NCBI GenBank assembly: GCA_023436225.1 | Contig: JAEZKA010000101.1 | Coordinates: forward strand, 62,001 to 126,000 | DNA from: Bacillota bacterium | GTDB lineage: Bacteria > Bacillota > Clostridia > Lachnospirales > Lachnospiraceae | DNA: 64,000 nt | Direction of reading: 5' to 3' | In this document: positions 15,626 through 24,060 of the stretch, piece by piece | How the letters are laid out: the number at the start of each line of letters is the position of its first letter | Numbering within the stretch: position 1 is the stretch's first letter | Made by a program: the position numbers and the translations under genes | The notes under the pieces: generated by a model | What the model was told of the DNA's origin: nothing | Databases searched by the model: none | The model's input: only the letters and a program-made list of their open reading frames with translations

Positions 15626-16693
15626 TTATGTTGTTACCTTCTTAATTAAGTTAATTATATAATGAGCAAATTCTTCATTTAGTCTAATTTTGTCAGCTCC
15701 AAAATTCAAAGCCCCAAGCGATTTACCGCCTACAAAAGTTAATTCCTTGTCATTTCCAAATGAAGCTTGGATACTCGACAAAGTATTATTTAATAATGAC
15801 CAGTTTGAGCTATACGAAGGGCAAAGGTTTTCGGCATCTACTGCCCAAGGCCATCGTATACTCTCATCATATAATAATACAGGATCAGATAACACACGGA
15901 AATACCCTAATAGTTTGGTAGTTCCCACGCCATAACAAATTAGAATATCTCCCGGACGTACTGAATTAGGTTTTCGTTTTGAAAAATGCATTTCCTGTAC
16001 AGTTTCATTTAATTTTCTTGACTCTTCAAATGGCTGGTCGGATGAACCTACTGGTTTCAAGAAATATCTAACATCTGATGCCACTTCTTGAAATGGCTTA
16101 ATCTCTGAACTTTCTATTTTAAAATTATATTTAAAATGCTTAGTAACTACAAGATTAGTCTTTTGATCTTGAGTAGGAGGGTTAGCTTTCAAATAATCAT
16201 CTATGGTCTTGATGATAGCTTCTATTTCTTTATATGTAAGGGGAGGAGTGCTTATTGACTTTAAGTCATCAATGATACTTTGAATCATATTTGAATCATC
16301 AAACTCAATACCCCACTCATGGTTATGTGCTAATCCATTATCTGTGAAGTTAGCTGATGATATTATTCCTTTAACTGGTTTACCATCTTTTATTGCTATA
16401 TATATCTTACCGTGTAGTTTGTTGTCAATTCTTACCTCATACTTAATTCCGTTAAGAAAGCAACAAGTACAGAAGGAATACAAAGAGTTTGCTTTCTTGA
16501 ATAAATCGGAAGTGTTGTCTTTAAGGGTCGTTATTAGCAAAATACTTTTTATACCTTCTTCTACTACATCATGAATAAACTCATCAAAATCTTCAATTAA
16601 AAAAGGACTCACCAATATCATTTGGTCAGCAGAATTGAGCATCTTCTTTATACTATGATTATGATTGCCGTTTATATTATTAACTATTTTCAT
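15626..16693 (-). CDS. PLD-family nuclease with a C-terminal PUA/EVE-like domain
   Basis: A 355-residue protein. Residues 10-150 are a single phospholipase D-type domain with HGKIYIAIKDG (His94, Lys96) and IISSANFTDNG (Asn115), as in NgoFVII/BfiI-type nucleases, which act as dimers on DNA. The C-terminal half contains KPNSVRPGDILICYGVGTTK, then LGYFRVLSDP and RWPWAVDAE, resembling PUA-like (EVE/YTH) domains that read modified bases or RNA. The combination suggests modification-dependent cleavage; the second assignment is by eye only. It follows qatD by 69 bases in the same direction. GGGAG precedes the ATG. Confidence 0.7.
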   Translation of the reverse strand: MKIVNNINGNHNHSIKKMLNSADQMILVSPFLIEDFDEFIHDVVEEGIKSILLITTLKDNTSDLFKKANSLYSFCTCCFLNGIKYEVRIDNKLHGKIYIAIKDGKPVKGIISSANFTDNGLAHNHEWGIEFDDSNMIQSIIDDLKSISTPPLTYKEIEAIIKTIDDYLKANPPTQDQKTNLVVTKHFKYNFKIESSEIKPFQEVASDVRYFLKPVGSSDQPFEESRKLNETVQEMHFSKRKPNSVRPGDILICYGVGTTKLLGYFRVLSDPVLLYDESIRWPWAVDAENLCPSYSSNWSLLNNTLSSIQASFGNDKELTFVGGKSLGALNFGADKIRLNEEFAHYIINLIKKVTT

Positions 16694-16762
16694 TATTTCT
16701 CCCTGGAAATAATCCTATTATTTCTGTAATTACTTAAGTGATGGCATATCGAATTATTGGTA

Positions 16763-17482
16763 TCAACCTATAATAGCGGCTAAATTATTAAATACAAGTT
16801 CTTCTATATTACTAATTCCATAAAACATTTCAAAAGCATTATATACACTACGTAAATCAACTGGCTCAATAATATTTCCTTTATATTTAGAAAATGGTCC
16901 ATCTGATTCTATCAAAATCTTATTAAGTGGTATTTCTTTTAATATACTTCTTCCCTTATTTGTATTTAACATGGATGGATTTATTGAAAAATAGTATCCT
17001 GCATTTACAATATTCGGTATAAAATCTTTCTCACCTGTATACCAGTGAAAAATCGCATGTTCTACTTTATTTTCTATCAATATTTTAAATACTTCCTTCT
17101 CTGCCTGTCTGCTATGCAGTGATAAAATATGGTTCTTGGAATGCTTACATATTTTATCTAATATATATTGTTGCTTTATTCTACTCTTTTCAGAACGCGC
17201 AACGGTAAAGTCCAACCCTACTTCACCAATAAATCGGGTTGAACTAAGCAGTTCAGTGAATAATTTTTCATTAAAATCATATTCATTAACTAAGATCGGA
17301 TGATATCCTATAGCTAACATAATTTGTGGTATATTTTCATACATACTCTTGTATTTTTCATATAACTCGGGTAGATGTGTTACGAATATGGAAGAAATAT
17401 CCTCCATGATAATACCCCTGATTATCTTAGCTTGATCATCATAAAAATCAATGTGGACATGTGCATCAATCATCAATCTCAC
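16763..17482 (-). CDS. qatD: TatD-family nuclease QatD
   Basis: A 239-residue TatD-type metal-dependent hydrolase with all expected ligands: DAHVHIDF (His-x-His), IGEVGLDF (Glu), SLHSR (His), FHWYTG (His) and IESDGPF (Asp). TatD enzymes are exo/endonucleases; in QatABCD defence the TatD-like subunit is required for phage protection. The GTG start overlaps the stop of qatC in a GTGA arrangement, so the two are translationally coupled. It could be an ordinary TatD taken alone, but the coupling to a QueC-like gene makes QatD the better call. Confidence 0.82.
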   Translation of the reverse strand: MRLMIDAHVHIDFYDDQAKIIRGIIMEDISSIFVTHLPELYEKYKSMYENIPQIMLAIGYHPILVNEYDFNEKLFTELLSSTRFIGEVGLDFTVARSEKSRIKQQYILDKICKHSKNHILSLHSRQAEKEVFKILIENKVEHAIFHWYTGEKDFIPNIVNAGYYFSINPSMLNTNKGRSILKEIPLNKILIESDGPFSKYKGNIIEPVDLRSVYNAFEMFYGISNIEELVFNNLAAIIG

Positions 17483-18684
17483 CCATCATACTTTTTCATA
17501 TATTTTTCAATTTCTAATGCAAAAGTATTCAACATTTTATATGTTCTCTCTAAATAGTCATTTACCTTATAATATTTATCTTTAATAATCAGTTCAGAAA
17601 ATATTTGATTGCTTTTTATAGATTGATAAAAAGTTTGGAAATAATAAATTGATGATCTATATTCTTCATCATTCATATTTCCACTATAAGGAACAATATA
17701 TTCATTGTCATACTTTTCCATGTCATAAGCTGACATTGATATTTTTCTAAGCAAACATGGTACACACGTCCCACAGGAAATAGTTGAACTAGTGTCATAT
17801 AGTGGATTATGCAATGATCTGCTGCATGATCTAGTATCTTTTATGTAGTTTATAAATTCATCACTTAATAGACCTACCATTTCTCCTTTTGTCATAAATA
17901 AAAACGGATGGTTTATTTTAACATTAATTCCTGCATTAGTTAGTATTGATTGATATAAATAAATAGTTTTTGGATGAGTTGTTTTTGTGGTACCCCTCGT
18001 TTGAAACGATGGATTTAGTGTCATAATACCATTTTCATTTACATTAATATTTTTTACCTTTTCTTTTACGGCTGTAATTACAGCTAGTGAAAAAAATAGT
18101 AATGACCTAGTACGTTGTGTAAACGTCACTTTTTTTACATCAACTTTAGAATATGTAACTATTCCAGCATTTCCTTCTCTATTATGCAAAACATTAGAAA
18201 TTCTTGCAATTGCTGAAGTATCTACATTACTAGTCTTGTATCCACAATACAATGTTTTAAGATTATTTACTTCATTTAGATAGGCACCACAAAAGGAATC
18301 TAGTCCACCAGATATTAAAGAAACATTATCAATATTTCTATCATCAAGATCCATAATCTCTTCTGTAAATTCGTATTCACATGGAATAAAATTAACTTTC
18401 CATTTATCTTGGTCCCCATCAGTAACAAAATTTGTTAGCATATCAATAATCTTGCGGTTCTCTTCCCATATCTCCATATTACTAAAATCAATATACGTGC
18501 TTAATTCTATTAATCTAGGATTCTTACCCGACCTCTTTATTCCAATATCAAATACATAAATTTCTAGGAATATATTTAATAAGTCAACTAATATCGAATT
18601 TTCCTTTGTAAGTACTATGCCATTCGTAAGTAACTGGTTACATCTTAATTCTATATTACCTTCATCGGTATGAGCAATAATCAT
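17479..18684 (-). CDS. qatC: QueC-like enzyme QatC
   Basis: A 401-residue protein, much longer than housekeeping QueC (about 220). A unique N-terminal 120 residues are followed by the ATP-pyrophosphatase loop ISGGLDSFCGAY (125-135) and a QueC-type zinc site (CSRSL near 286, then CGTCVPCLLR near 304). QueC makes 7-cyano-7-deazaguanine; QueC-like defence enzymes are thought to use related chemistry on a partner. No queD, queE or folE is nearby, so it must use a precursor made elsewhere or do different chemistry. It begins two bases after qatB stops, with AAGGAG inside the end of qatB. Confidence 0.82.
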   Translation of the reverse strand: MIIAHTDEGNIELRCNQLLTNGIVLTKENSILVDLLNIFLEIYVFDIGIKRSGKNPRLIELSTYIDFSNMEIWEENRKIIDMLTNFVTDGDQDKWKVNFIPCEYEFTEEIMDLDDRNIDNVSLISGGLDSFCGAYLNEVNNLKTLYCGYKTSNVDTSAIARISNVLHNREGNAGIVTYSKVDVKKVTFTQRTRSLLFFSLAVITAVKEKVKNINVNENGIMTLNPSFQTRGTTKTTHPKTIYLYQSILTNAGINVKINHPFLFMTKGEMVGLLSDEFINYIKDTRSCSRSLHNPLYDTSSTISCGTCVPCLLRKISMSAYDMEKYDNEYIVPYSGNMNDEEYRSSIYYFQTFYQSIKSNQIFSELIIKDKYYKVNDYLERTYKMLNTFALEIEKYMKKYDG

Positions 18685-18686
18685 GT

Positions 18687-19340
18687 CTATAACTCCTTAC
18701 CTTTTACTAACTTGTCCTGCATCTTCTTAATTAATTCATCCATTATTATTTCACCGTTATTACATTTGATAATGAGCTCATAAAAATTATTTTTTACGTA
18801 GTCATCCGTAAAACTATTAATATTTTCATTAAACTCATCAACTGAATTTGCTTTAAAAACACTAGTTAATGCCTCATTTATATCTTCTCGAATAACCATT
18901 GCAATAAATGTCCGGCAGAATAATAATAAAAACTCTACAGGATCTGTCATTTTTTCTAGCAACATGGTCGTCATAGCACTTTGAAACGCAGATAAAATTA
19001 ATGATGAGTCTATTTCCCCGTTTTCACTTTCAATAGTGTCTAAAATTGACTCAATTATTCTTTGTGTCTCAACAACAGTTAGTTTCTCTATTGTAATATG
19101 ATATTCTTGTATAAAGCTATCAAATCCCAATTCCTTTGCTTTTTTAAAACATGCAAACCCACCCCCAGCCAATACTACAAAATCCTTATCAGCAAAGTAG
19201 TTCTTAGTTTTTTTGGAACGTAATGTTTCATCTGCAACTTGTGGAATGACTTCTTTACAATTCGTTGAAGGATTTACCTCTATTGTTTCCTTTAATAATT
19301 TCTTGATTTTTGCAGATGTTTTCCTCACTGATGATCCCAC
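18687..19340 (-). CDS. qatB: QatB-like protein
   Basis: A 217-residue helical protein without recognised catalytic motifs, called QatB by its place before qatC and its N-terminus (Met-Gly-Ser-Ser, basic, SAKIKKLLKE). After methionine removal it would expose a glycine. I recall proposals that QueC-like immune enzymes attach a deazapurine to a partner's N-terminal glycine; that is not tested here. The start is GTG with GGAGGAG six bases upstream. The usual first gene, qatA (a KAP-type P-loop ATPase), is absent: the island boundary lies 130 bases upstream. Confidence 0.6.
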   Translation of the reverse strand: MGSSVRKTSAKIKKLLKETIEVNPSTNCKEVIPQVADETLRSKKTKNYFADKDFVVLAGGGFACFKKAKELGFDSFIQEYHITIEKLTVVETQRIIESILDTIESENGEIDSSLILSAFQSAMTTMLLEKMTDPVEFLLLFCRTFIAMVIREDINEALTSVFKANSVDEFNENINSFTDDYVKNNFYELIIKCNNGEIIMDELIKKMQDKLVKGKEL

Positions 19341-19469
19341 TAATTTCTCCTCCTCAATATAAGATTGGCTTAAAAGTTTATTCTAGTACTTATAATATAG
19401 TTCAATGTAATCTTACCATATTATAACATTTTCTACAATATTTTCTAGTTTATATTTCCAAAGTTTGAC

Positions 19470-19493
19470 CTATACGCAACTTTATACGCAACT
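19470..19493. repeat. Right boundary direct repeat of the defence island
   Basis: CTATACGCAA followed by CTTTATACGCAACT, matching 10948-10970. To its right the sequence continues CAGATATCATAAGAT, as in the other members of the intergenic repeat family; to its left it does not. Confidence 0.6.
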
Positions 19494-19650
19494 CAGATAT
19501 CATAAGATAAACCAAGATGATTATAAAATTCCCATATATCCCCTTCCGGAACACCATATAACACATGATGAACCCTCATGAATTCACAAATGCATATCCT
19601 CCCCTTTTTAGTGAAAGACCTGTCACAATGGCGTGATGGGTCTTTTGCTT
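19494..19650 (+). repeat. Intergenic repeat copy B
   Basis: Continues from the island boundary through ATAACACATGATGAACC and GCATATCCTCCCCTTTTTAG to a hairpin (19613-19626 with 19633-19646 around AATGGC) in which all 14 positions pair, counting G-T pairs. Homologous to the copies at 20974-21190, 33250-33440, 34175-34345 and 35925-36040. With the GH18 promoter region it fills the gene-free stretch up to 19815. Confidence 0.8.
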
Positions 19651-19815
19651 TGTATGGAACAGGCCTTCCCCATTATTCTTTATTATACCCACATATCCCT
19701 TGAGTTTCCATCTACCTTTTCAACATTGACGAAGGTCGGCAGTCATTGATATCAAATGAATGGAATAAGTATGATTATAAGCTAATGTAAATTTACATAT
19801 CTTGGAGGATGGCAT

Positions 19816-20790
19816 ATGGCTCTCTGGTGGACGCTCCCGTATAATTCTATACCCGATATATCTGGATTTAAGGTCGTTGGTTATTACCCAAGCTGGGAAC
19901 CTATCAAAACAGATCGAATTCAATATGACATTCTAACACATATTAATTATGCATTTGCCATACCCTCCCCGGATGCTTCACTTTTGCCCTTACAGAATGC
20001 GTATATAGCACAATATATAATACAGGAGGCTCATTTGAGAGGAGTTCCGGTACTACTTTCCGTCGGCGGCTGGTCCTATGAGGAAACACCACTGGAAGCC
20101 ACCTTCATGGCTGCTACAGATACACCGGAGAAGATAGCTCAGTTGGGAGATGCCATTGTTGATATGGCAGTAAAATACGGGTTTGATGGTGTCGACATTG
20201 ACTGGGAGCTACCTAGAAATAATGATACCAGTAAGCAACGGCAAGAAAGACTAATGCTTTATCTGTGTGCAAGACTTCATAAGAGAAATATGCTCTTTAC
20301 AACGGCAGTTATAGGTGGTGTCACTCCCGAGGGAACTGTTCTAGAGGATACAGCGGCTTATACGGATGCAGTACTTGATATTGTGGATTGGATTAATGTT
20401 ATGGCTTATGATGGCGGGGAGGGAAGAAAGCACTCTCCTTATTCCTTCGCTGTCATGAGCGCAAAATATTGGAGGGATACTAGGAAGGTACCGGCGAATA
20501 AGATCGTGCTAGGTGTACCTTTCTATGGCAGACCGTATGGATTATCTTATTCTGAGATCCTTAAGATAAATCCATATGCATATGCTTGTGATATGATTGA
20601 TATCAATGGAACAGCAGTATATTATAATGGAATTCCGACCATACAGGCTAAAACTTGGTGGGCACTTGATAATGTTGGAGGAATTATGATTTGGGAACTC
20701 TCCGAGGATACCACAGACTTAAGTAGAAGTCTGCAGGAGGCTATCGGTAATTCCGTAAGAAGTTATATGTCCTGGAAGACGCAGGAGTGA
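19816..20790 (+). CDS. GH18 glycoside hydrolase (chitinase-like, cytoplasmic)
   Basis: A 324-residue TIM barrel. VVGYYPSWEP opens the barrel, LLSVGGWSYEE is the conserved second motif, and FDGVDIDWELP (Glu131 the acid/base) is the GH18 signature DxxDxDxE; INVMAYD and a C-terminal GIMIWELSEDT complete it. It would cleave beta-1,4-N-acetylglucosamine polymers, or spore or cell-wall glycans like the spore protein YaaH/SleL. No signal peptide, LysM or carbohydrate-binding domain is visible, which fits a spore-associated or intracellular role better than chitin scavenging. GGAGG lies nine bases before the ATG. It sits between two repeat copies. Confidence 0.88.
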   Translation: MALWWTLPYNSIPDISGFKVVGYYPSWEPIKTDRIQYDILTHINYAFAIPSPDASLLPLQNAYIAQYIIQEAHLRGVPVLLSVGGWSYEETPLEATFMAATDTPEKIAQLGDAIVDMAVKYGFDGVDIDWELPRNNDTSKQRQERLMLYLCARLHKRNMLFTTAVIGGVTPEGTVLEDTAAYTDAVLDIVDWINVMAYDGGEGRKHSPYSFAVMSAKYWRDTRKVPANKIVLGVPFYGRPYGLSYSEILKINPYAYACDMIDINGTAVYYNGIPTIQAKTWWALDNVGGIMIWELSEDTTDLSRSLQEAIGNSVRSYMSWKTQE

Positions 20791-20829
20791 TTATGCTGGG
20801 TAAATGCCTATCTCCATGTTTGAACTTTG

Positions 20830-21195
20830 CGTGTTCACCACACTCCTTCCGGGAGGTTAATCAGGTCAAGGAACTTGACCTTACCCTGTCTCGATTACCA
20901 TATAACGCCTATATATATACAATCGAACATGCTATTAATCTCAGCTATTTCTACCATGTCATTCCATCATCTATACGCATTTTATACGCAACTTAGATAA
21001 CATAAGATGACATAGGACGAATAATAAATTTCCATATATCTCCTCTCATAACACTGTATAACACATGATGAAGTACCATGAAATCTCAACTGCTTATCCT
21101 CCCCTTTTTAATGAAAGACCTGACACAATGGCGTGGCAGGTCTTTCATTTTATGCTGGAATGCGCTGTTTTCAAGGCTTTCATAATTTCTGTCCT
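20830..21195 (+). repeat. Intergenic repeat copy C (long, decayed toxin locus)
   Basis: The longest copy after 33.8-34.36 kb. It contains a relic of the toxin leader (CCTTCCGGGAGG, CCTGTCTCGATTAC), the -35 box ATACAATCGAACATGCTATT on the reverse strand at 20917, TATACGCAACTTAGATAACA, and the terminal hairpin 21113-21146. About 17 bases that hold the -10 box at 34.1 kb are missing, and no toxin frame remains, so this copy should be silent. Confidence 0.75.
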
Positions 21196-21214
21196 AGGCT
21201 TTTTCAGAGGATAA

Positions 21215-21398
21215 TTAATCTTTAGCTAAGAGACTGTATATATCTGCGTCAATATAAACGTTCCTATGCCATACGTATACATATTCCCTAAGGAAACCTT
21301 CGTGAATAAAGCCTTGTTTCAATAGTATTCGGGCTGATGCTTTATTTTCCGGATGTGTCCAAGCCTGAACTCTGTGTAAATTCAGCATCTGAAATAAT
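21215..21398 (-). pseudogene. 3' fragment of a RimJ/RimL-type GNAT acetyltransferase
   Basis: The minus strand reads about 60 codons ending in a stop at 21215: MLNLHRVQAWTHPENKAS, ILLKQGFIHEGFLREY, then WHRNVYIDADIYSLL. This is the acetyl-CoA-binding C-terminal third of a ribosomal-protein-type acetyltransferase. The 5' two thirds are missing; homology stops where the NarL-type regulator gene ends, so a rearrangement joined them. Confidence 0.8.
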
Positions 21399-22061
21399 TT
21401 ACTTGTCTAATATTCCGTTTTGAACAGCATAAGTAATCAGCTGAGTTTTATTGCTAAAATGCAGTTGTTCCATAATTTTGCTGATATGATATTTTACTGT
21501 ACGTTCTGATAAGCCCAGTAAGTCACCTATTTCCTTATAGGTTTCTCCTCTCGCAACCAGTTCAAGTACCTTAAGCTGTCTGTCTGTTAGTTCACTTTTC
21601 AGGATATTATCTTTATGATTGATATGGGAGGAAGCTTCACTGCTACGTTTAAACTCTAGTAAAAGTTTGGCCGTGAGTCCAGGCGAAAGAGGCATTTCTC
21701 CATTACCAATATCCTCCAGATACTGAATTAATTTCTTACCATCCGTATTCTTTAATAAATATCCGGATGCACCGTATTTCATGGCGGTAAAAAGGTCCTC
21801 ATCATCCTCAGAGGTTGTCAGTATGATAACTTTCGTATCGGGCATTTCTTTCTTTATCTGTTTTAGTACCTCTAATCCGCTGCACTCAGGCATTCTAATA
21901 TCCAAGAGAATAATGTCAGGCTTAATTATCTTAGCCTTTACAAGAGCTTCCTCTCCATTTCTAGCCTTTCCTACGACCTCAACGCCATAAGTTTCCATGA
22001 GATATTGAAGGCCCTGCAAAAATAAAAGATGATCATCAACCAGCATTACTCTTGCATTCAT
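21399..22061 (-). CDS. NarL/FixJ-family response regulator
   Basis: A 220-residue two-domain regulator. The receiver (VMLVDDHLLFLQGLQYLM, phospho-Asp in IILLDIRMPE, Lys in YLLKNTDG) is joined by a short linker to a LuxR-type helix-turn-helix (LTDRQLKVLELVARGETYKEIGDLLGLSERTVKYHISKIM, given in the C-terminal 60 residues). It starts one base after the kinase stop codon, with its ribosome site inside the kinase gene, so the pair is coupled. Target genes are unknown; the nearest candidate on the same strand is the RiPP operon upstream. Confidence 0.93.
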   Translation of the reverse strand: MNARVMLVDDHLLFLQGLQYLMETYGVEVVGKARNGEEALVKAKIIKPDIILLDIRMPECSGLEVLKQIKKEMPDTKVIILTTSEDDEDLFTAMKYGASGYLLKNTDGKKLIQYLEDIGNGEMPLSPGLTAKLLLEFKRSSEASSHINHKDNILKSELTDRQLKVLELVARGETYKEIGDLLGLSERTVKYHISKIMEQLHFSNKTQLITYAVQNGILDK

Positions 22062-22062
22062 T

Positions 22063-23772
22063 CTAATTACCTCCTTCCTCTAATGGCAAACATAAAACGA
22101 TACGGCTTCCCTTGCCTGTCACAGATTCGATTTTAATTTCTACTCCTATTTCAGCAGCACGCTCTCTCATGATATCAAGGCCGAAATGTGATTTTATCTT
22201 ACTTTTGTATTGAATCAGATCAAAGCCCCTTCCGTCATCCGCGACAACCAAATACAGCAGCTTTTCTTTTCTCTCAAAATAGATCCACACATTTTTTGCC
22301 TGCGCATGCTTTCGTATATTATTTAATGCTTCTTTTACAATATTAATAACATTGATACCAATATTGGGTTTTAACTCCATGTTTTTTATATCCTCTGAAA
22401 TATGTAAATCAACACGTAAACCAGTCTGATGTTCAAAACTATTTATTTCATTGATTAAGGAGGTCATGAAATCTTTTTCTTTTGCAATAGATGTTCTGAT
22501 ATCAGAAATATATTCTCTTATATCCGAGTGTGCTGCTTGTGCTGCCTCAACCAGTTGATCAAACCTATTTGTTACCAAATCAATCCCATGATTGATTAGT
22601 TCCTGTCGGATGGCCTGTGCTTGAAAATTAATAAACCCCAGTACCTGGCCCAGATTGTCATGCATATCCCGTGCCATGTGTTCTCTTTCTTCCATTACAG
22701 CCATTCTCCACTGATGCTTTAGGAATTCCTGTTGTTCTTGCTTCTTTTCTGTTATTTCACGAACAGTCACCAGACGTCCTATGTACTTATTTTTTTGATT
22801 CATCAGGGGGGAAATTACTATTTCATATATTTTAGTAACCTGATTTTGTTGAAGTGTAAACTCTGCATATGATTTATCTTTATCGTGCAAGACATCTGCT
22901 AATTCTGGTATCTGATGAATGATCTCATCGCTCCTTAAGGGAGTCGAATTTGAGTCTTGTAATCCAACTATTTTTCTAAATGCAGGATTCATATCAAGAA
23001 TACGATCCTGTATGTCCATAACCATAAAGCCTTCCTTCATAGTTTCAATAACAGTTTCACGGGCTAACGGAACCAGATCGAACATCCGATACCGAAAAAT
23101 AGACCATAACATAATCAAGCCTCCGGGACCAAAAAAAGCAGGAGTAATATCATATCCAAACGGATTCATGCCGAGAATATACAACAAATTCGGCGCAACA
23201 ATGAAGGATACACCAATCAGCAATGGAATTGCCTGTTTACGGTATATGGTATTTCTAAACAAGACCGCTTTGATTAAAAGAAGCACCGATGATATATTAA
23301 GGCTATATGAATATAGGGCATGAATAAAAAACGCAATACCATATTTCTTTGCAATAACCGGAAAAGCTCCGCTGCTATCCAAGTAGACATCATATCTGAT
23401 TAAACCATGCAGATCATTAGTCCAAACAAGCAATATAATGATGGAAGGCAGCACAGCAAGCCATAAAATCCTTTTATTTTTTATCCAATTGTCCAATCCG
23501 GTAAACTGCATACATAAAGCCAACAGTGATAAGGGAGAGTAACAATAAGCAAAGTATTGAACATTCGCCCAAAAAAGCTTGGTTGACAGGTGGGTGGCAG
23601 AAAGCTCCAATGCATTCGCCAGAGACCATAATGTGACAATAAACATGCTTATTGCAAAACATCCCGATCCCTTTGCCTTATTACGTTTTAGCAATGTAAA
23701 GATACCTAAAAACAAAGTTAAGAGTCCGGATATCAGTAATGGCCAGATATTCGGGATAAGCTGATAATTCAT
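22063..23772 (-). CDS. Seven-TM sensor histidine kinase, HisKA_3 type
   Basis: A 569-residue kinase. Residues 1-235 carry seven hydrophobic segments of the histidine kinase N-terminal 7TM type. A PAS domain follows (residues 240-345, EGFMVMDIQDRILDMNPAF), then the HisKA_3 dimerization helix with phospho-His in EEREHMARDMHDNLGQVLGF, and a HATPase_c (VVADDGRGFD, GLDIMRERAAEIG). It phosphorylates the NarL-type regulator encoded next. The ligand is unknown; this N-terminal type usually senses a membrane or extracellular signal. Confidence 0.92.
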   Translation of the reverse strand: MNYQLIPNIWPLLISGLLTLFLGIFTLLKRNKAKGSGCFAISMFIVTLWSLANALELSATHLSTKLFWANVQYFAYCYSPLSLLALCMQFTGLDNWIKNKRILWLAVLPSIIILLVWTNDLHGLIRYDVYLDSSGAFPVIAKKYGIAFFIHALYSYSLNISSVLLLIKAVLFRNTIYRKQAIPLLIGVSFIVAPNLLYILGMNPFGYDITPAFFGPGGLIMLWSIFRYRMFDLVPLARETVIETMKEGFMVMDIQDRILDMNPAFRKIVGLQDSNSTPLRSDEIIHQIPELADVLHDKDKSYAEFTLQQNQVTKIYEIVISPLMNQKNKYIGRLVTVREITEKKQEQQEFLKHQWRMAVMEEREHMARDMHDNLGQVLGFINFQAQAIRQELINHGIDLVTNRFDQLVEAAQAAHSDIREYISDIRTSIAKEKDFMTSLINEINSFEHQTGLRVDLHISEDIKNMELKPNIGINVINIVKEALNNIRKHAQAKNVWIYFERKEKLLYLVVADDGRGFDLIQYKSKIKSHFGLDIMRERAAEIGVEIKIESVTGKGSRIVLCLPLEEGGN

Positions 23773-23915
23773 ATTTTCTCCTTAGCCAGATCGATGAACG
23801 GTAATTGCTCCGAATAAAGTTTACCTATATTATAGCACAAAACCCAGTTATCTTCACTATAATTTCACCAAACAAGTTGAAACGACAAGTTGCTTCACTT
23901 GTCATGAATAATCCA

Positions 23916-23956
23916 AAATGGTTACTATGTATGATCAACATGCATAATAACCATTT
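23916..23956 (-). terminator. Weak hairpin between the RiPP precursor and the kinase
   Basis: AAATGGTTA and TAACCATTT enclose 23 bases that hold a further partial inverted repeat. Only TTTT follows on the minus strand, so it may end, or only reduce, read-through from the RiPP operon into the two-component genes. The gap 23773-24060 shows nothing else apart from a small GACAAGT/ACTTGTC hairpin at 23884. Confidence 0.45.
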
Positions 23957-24060
23957 CCACACTAACTATATTTTATAAAAACAAGCTCCCGTATTATGTA
24001 TCATATTTGCGAATTATTCGCTTAATTCAATTGATTTTTATCAAATCTTGTTTTCCCAAT

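Larger units (their letters stand above)
10948..19493. mobile_element. 8.5-kb defence island
   Basis: Bounded by near-identical direct repeats and filled with nine minus-strand accessory genes: a Qat-like operon, a PLD nuclease, a HEPN-like gene, a tyrosine integrase missing its N-terminus, and a CBASS operon with an inactive recombinase-like gene. The integrase relic sits in the middle, not at an end, and there are no conjugation or phage structural genes. This suggests a decayed or composite element that moves passively or is now fixed. It appears to have entered a copy of the TATACGCAACTT-containing repeat, since the right flank continues into that repeat. Confidence 0.6.

Noticed and set aside
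16763..17482. Housekeeping TatD
   Set aside because: The gene is translationally coupled to a QueC-like defence gene in an island; housekeeping TatD usually sits near metG or ksgA.
20787..20996. A 69-codon frame after the GH18 gene
   Set aside because: It lies within the decayed toxin repeat (copy C) and has no ribosome site.
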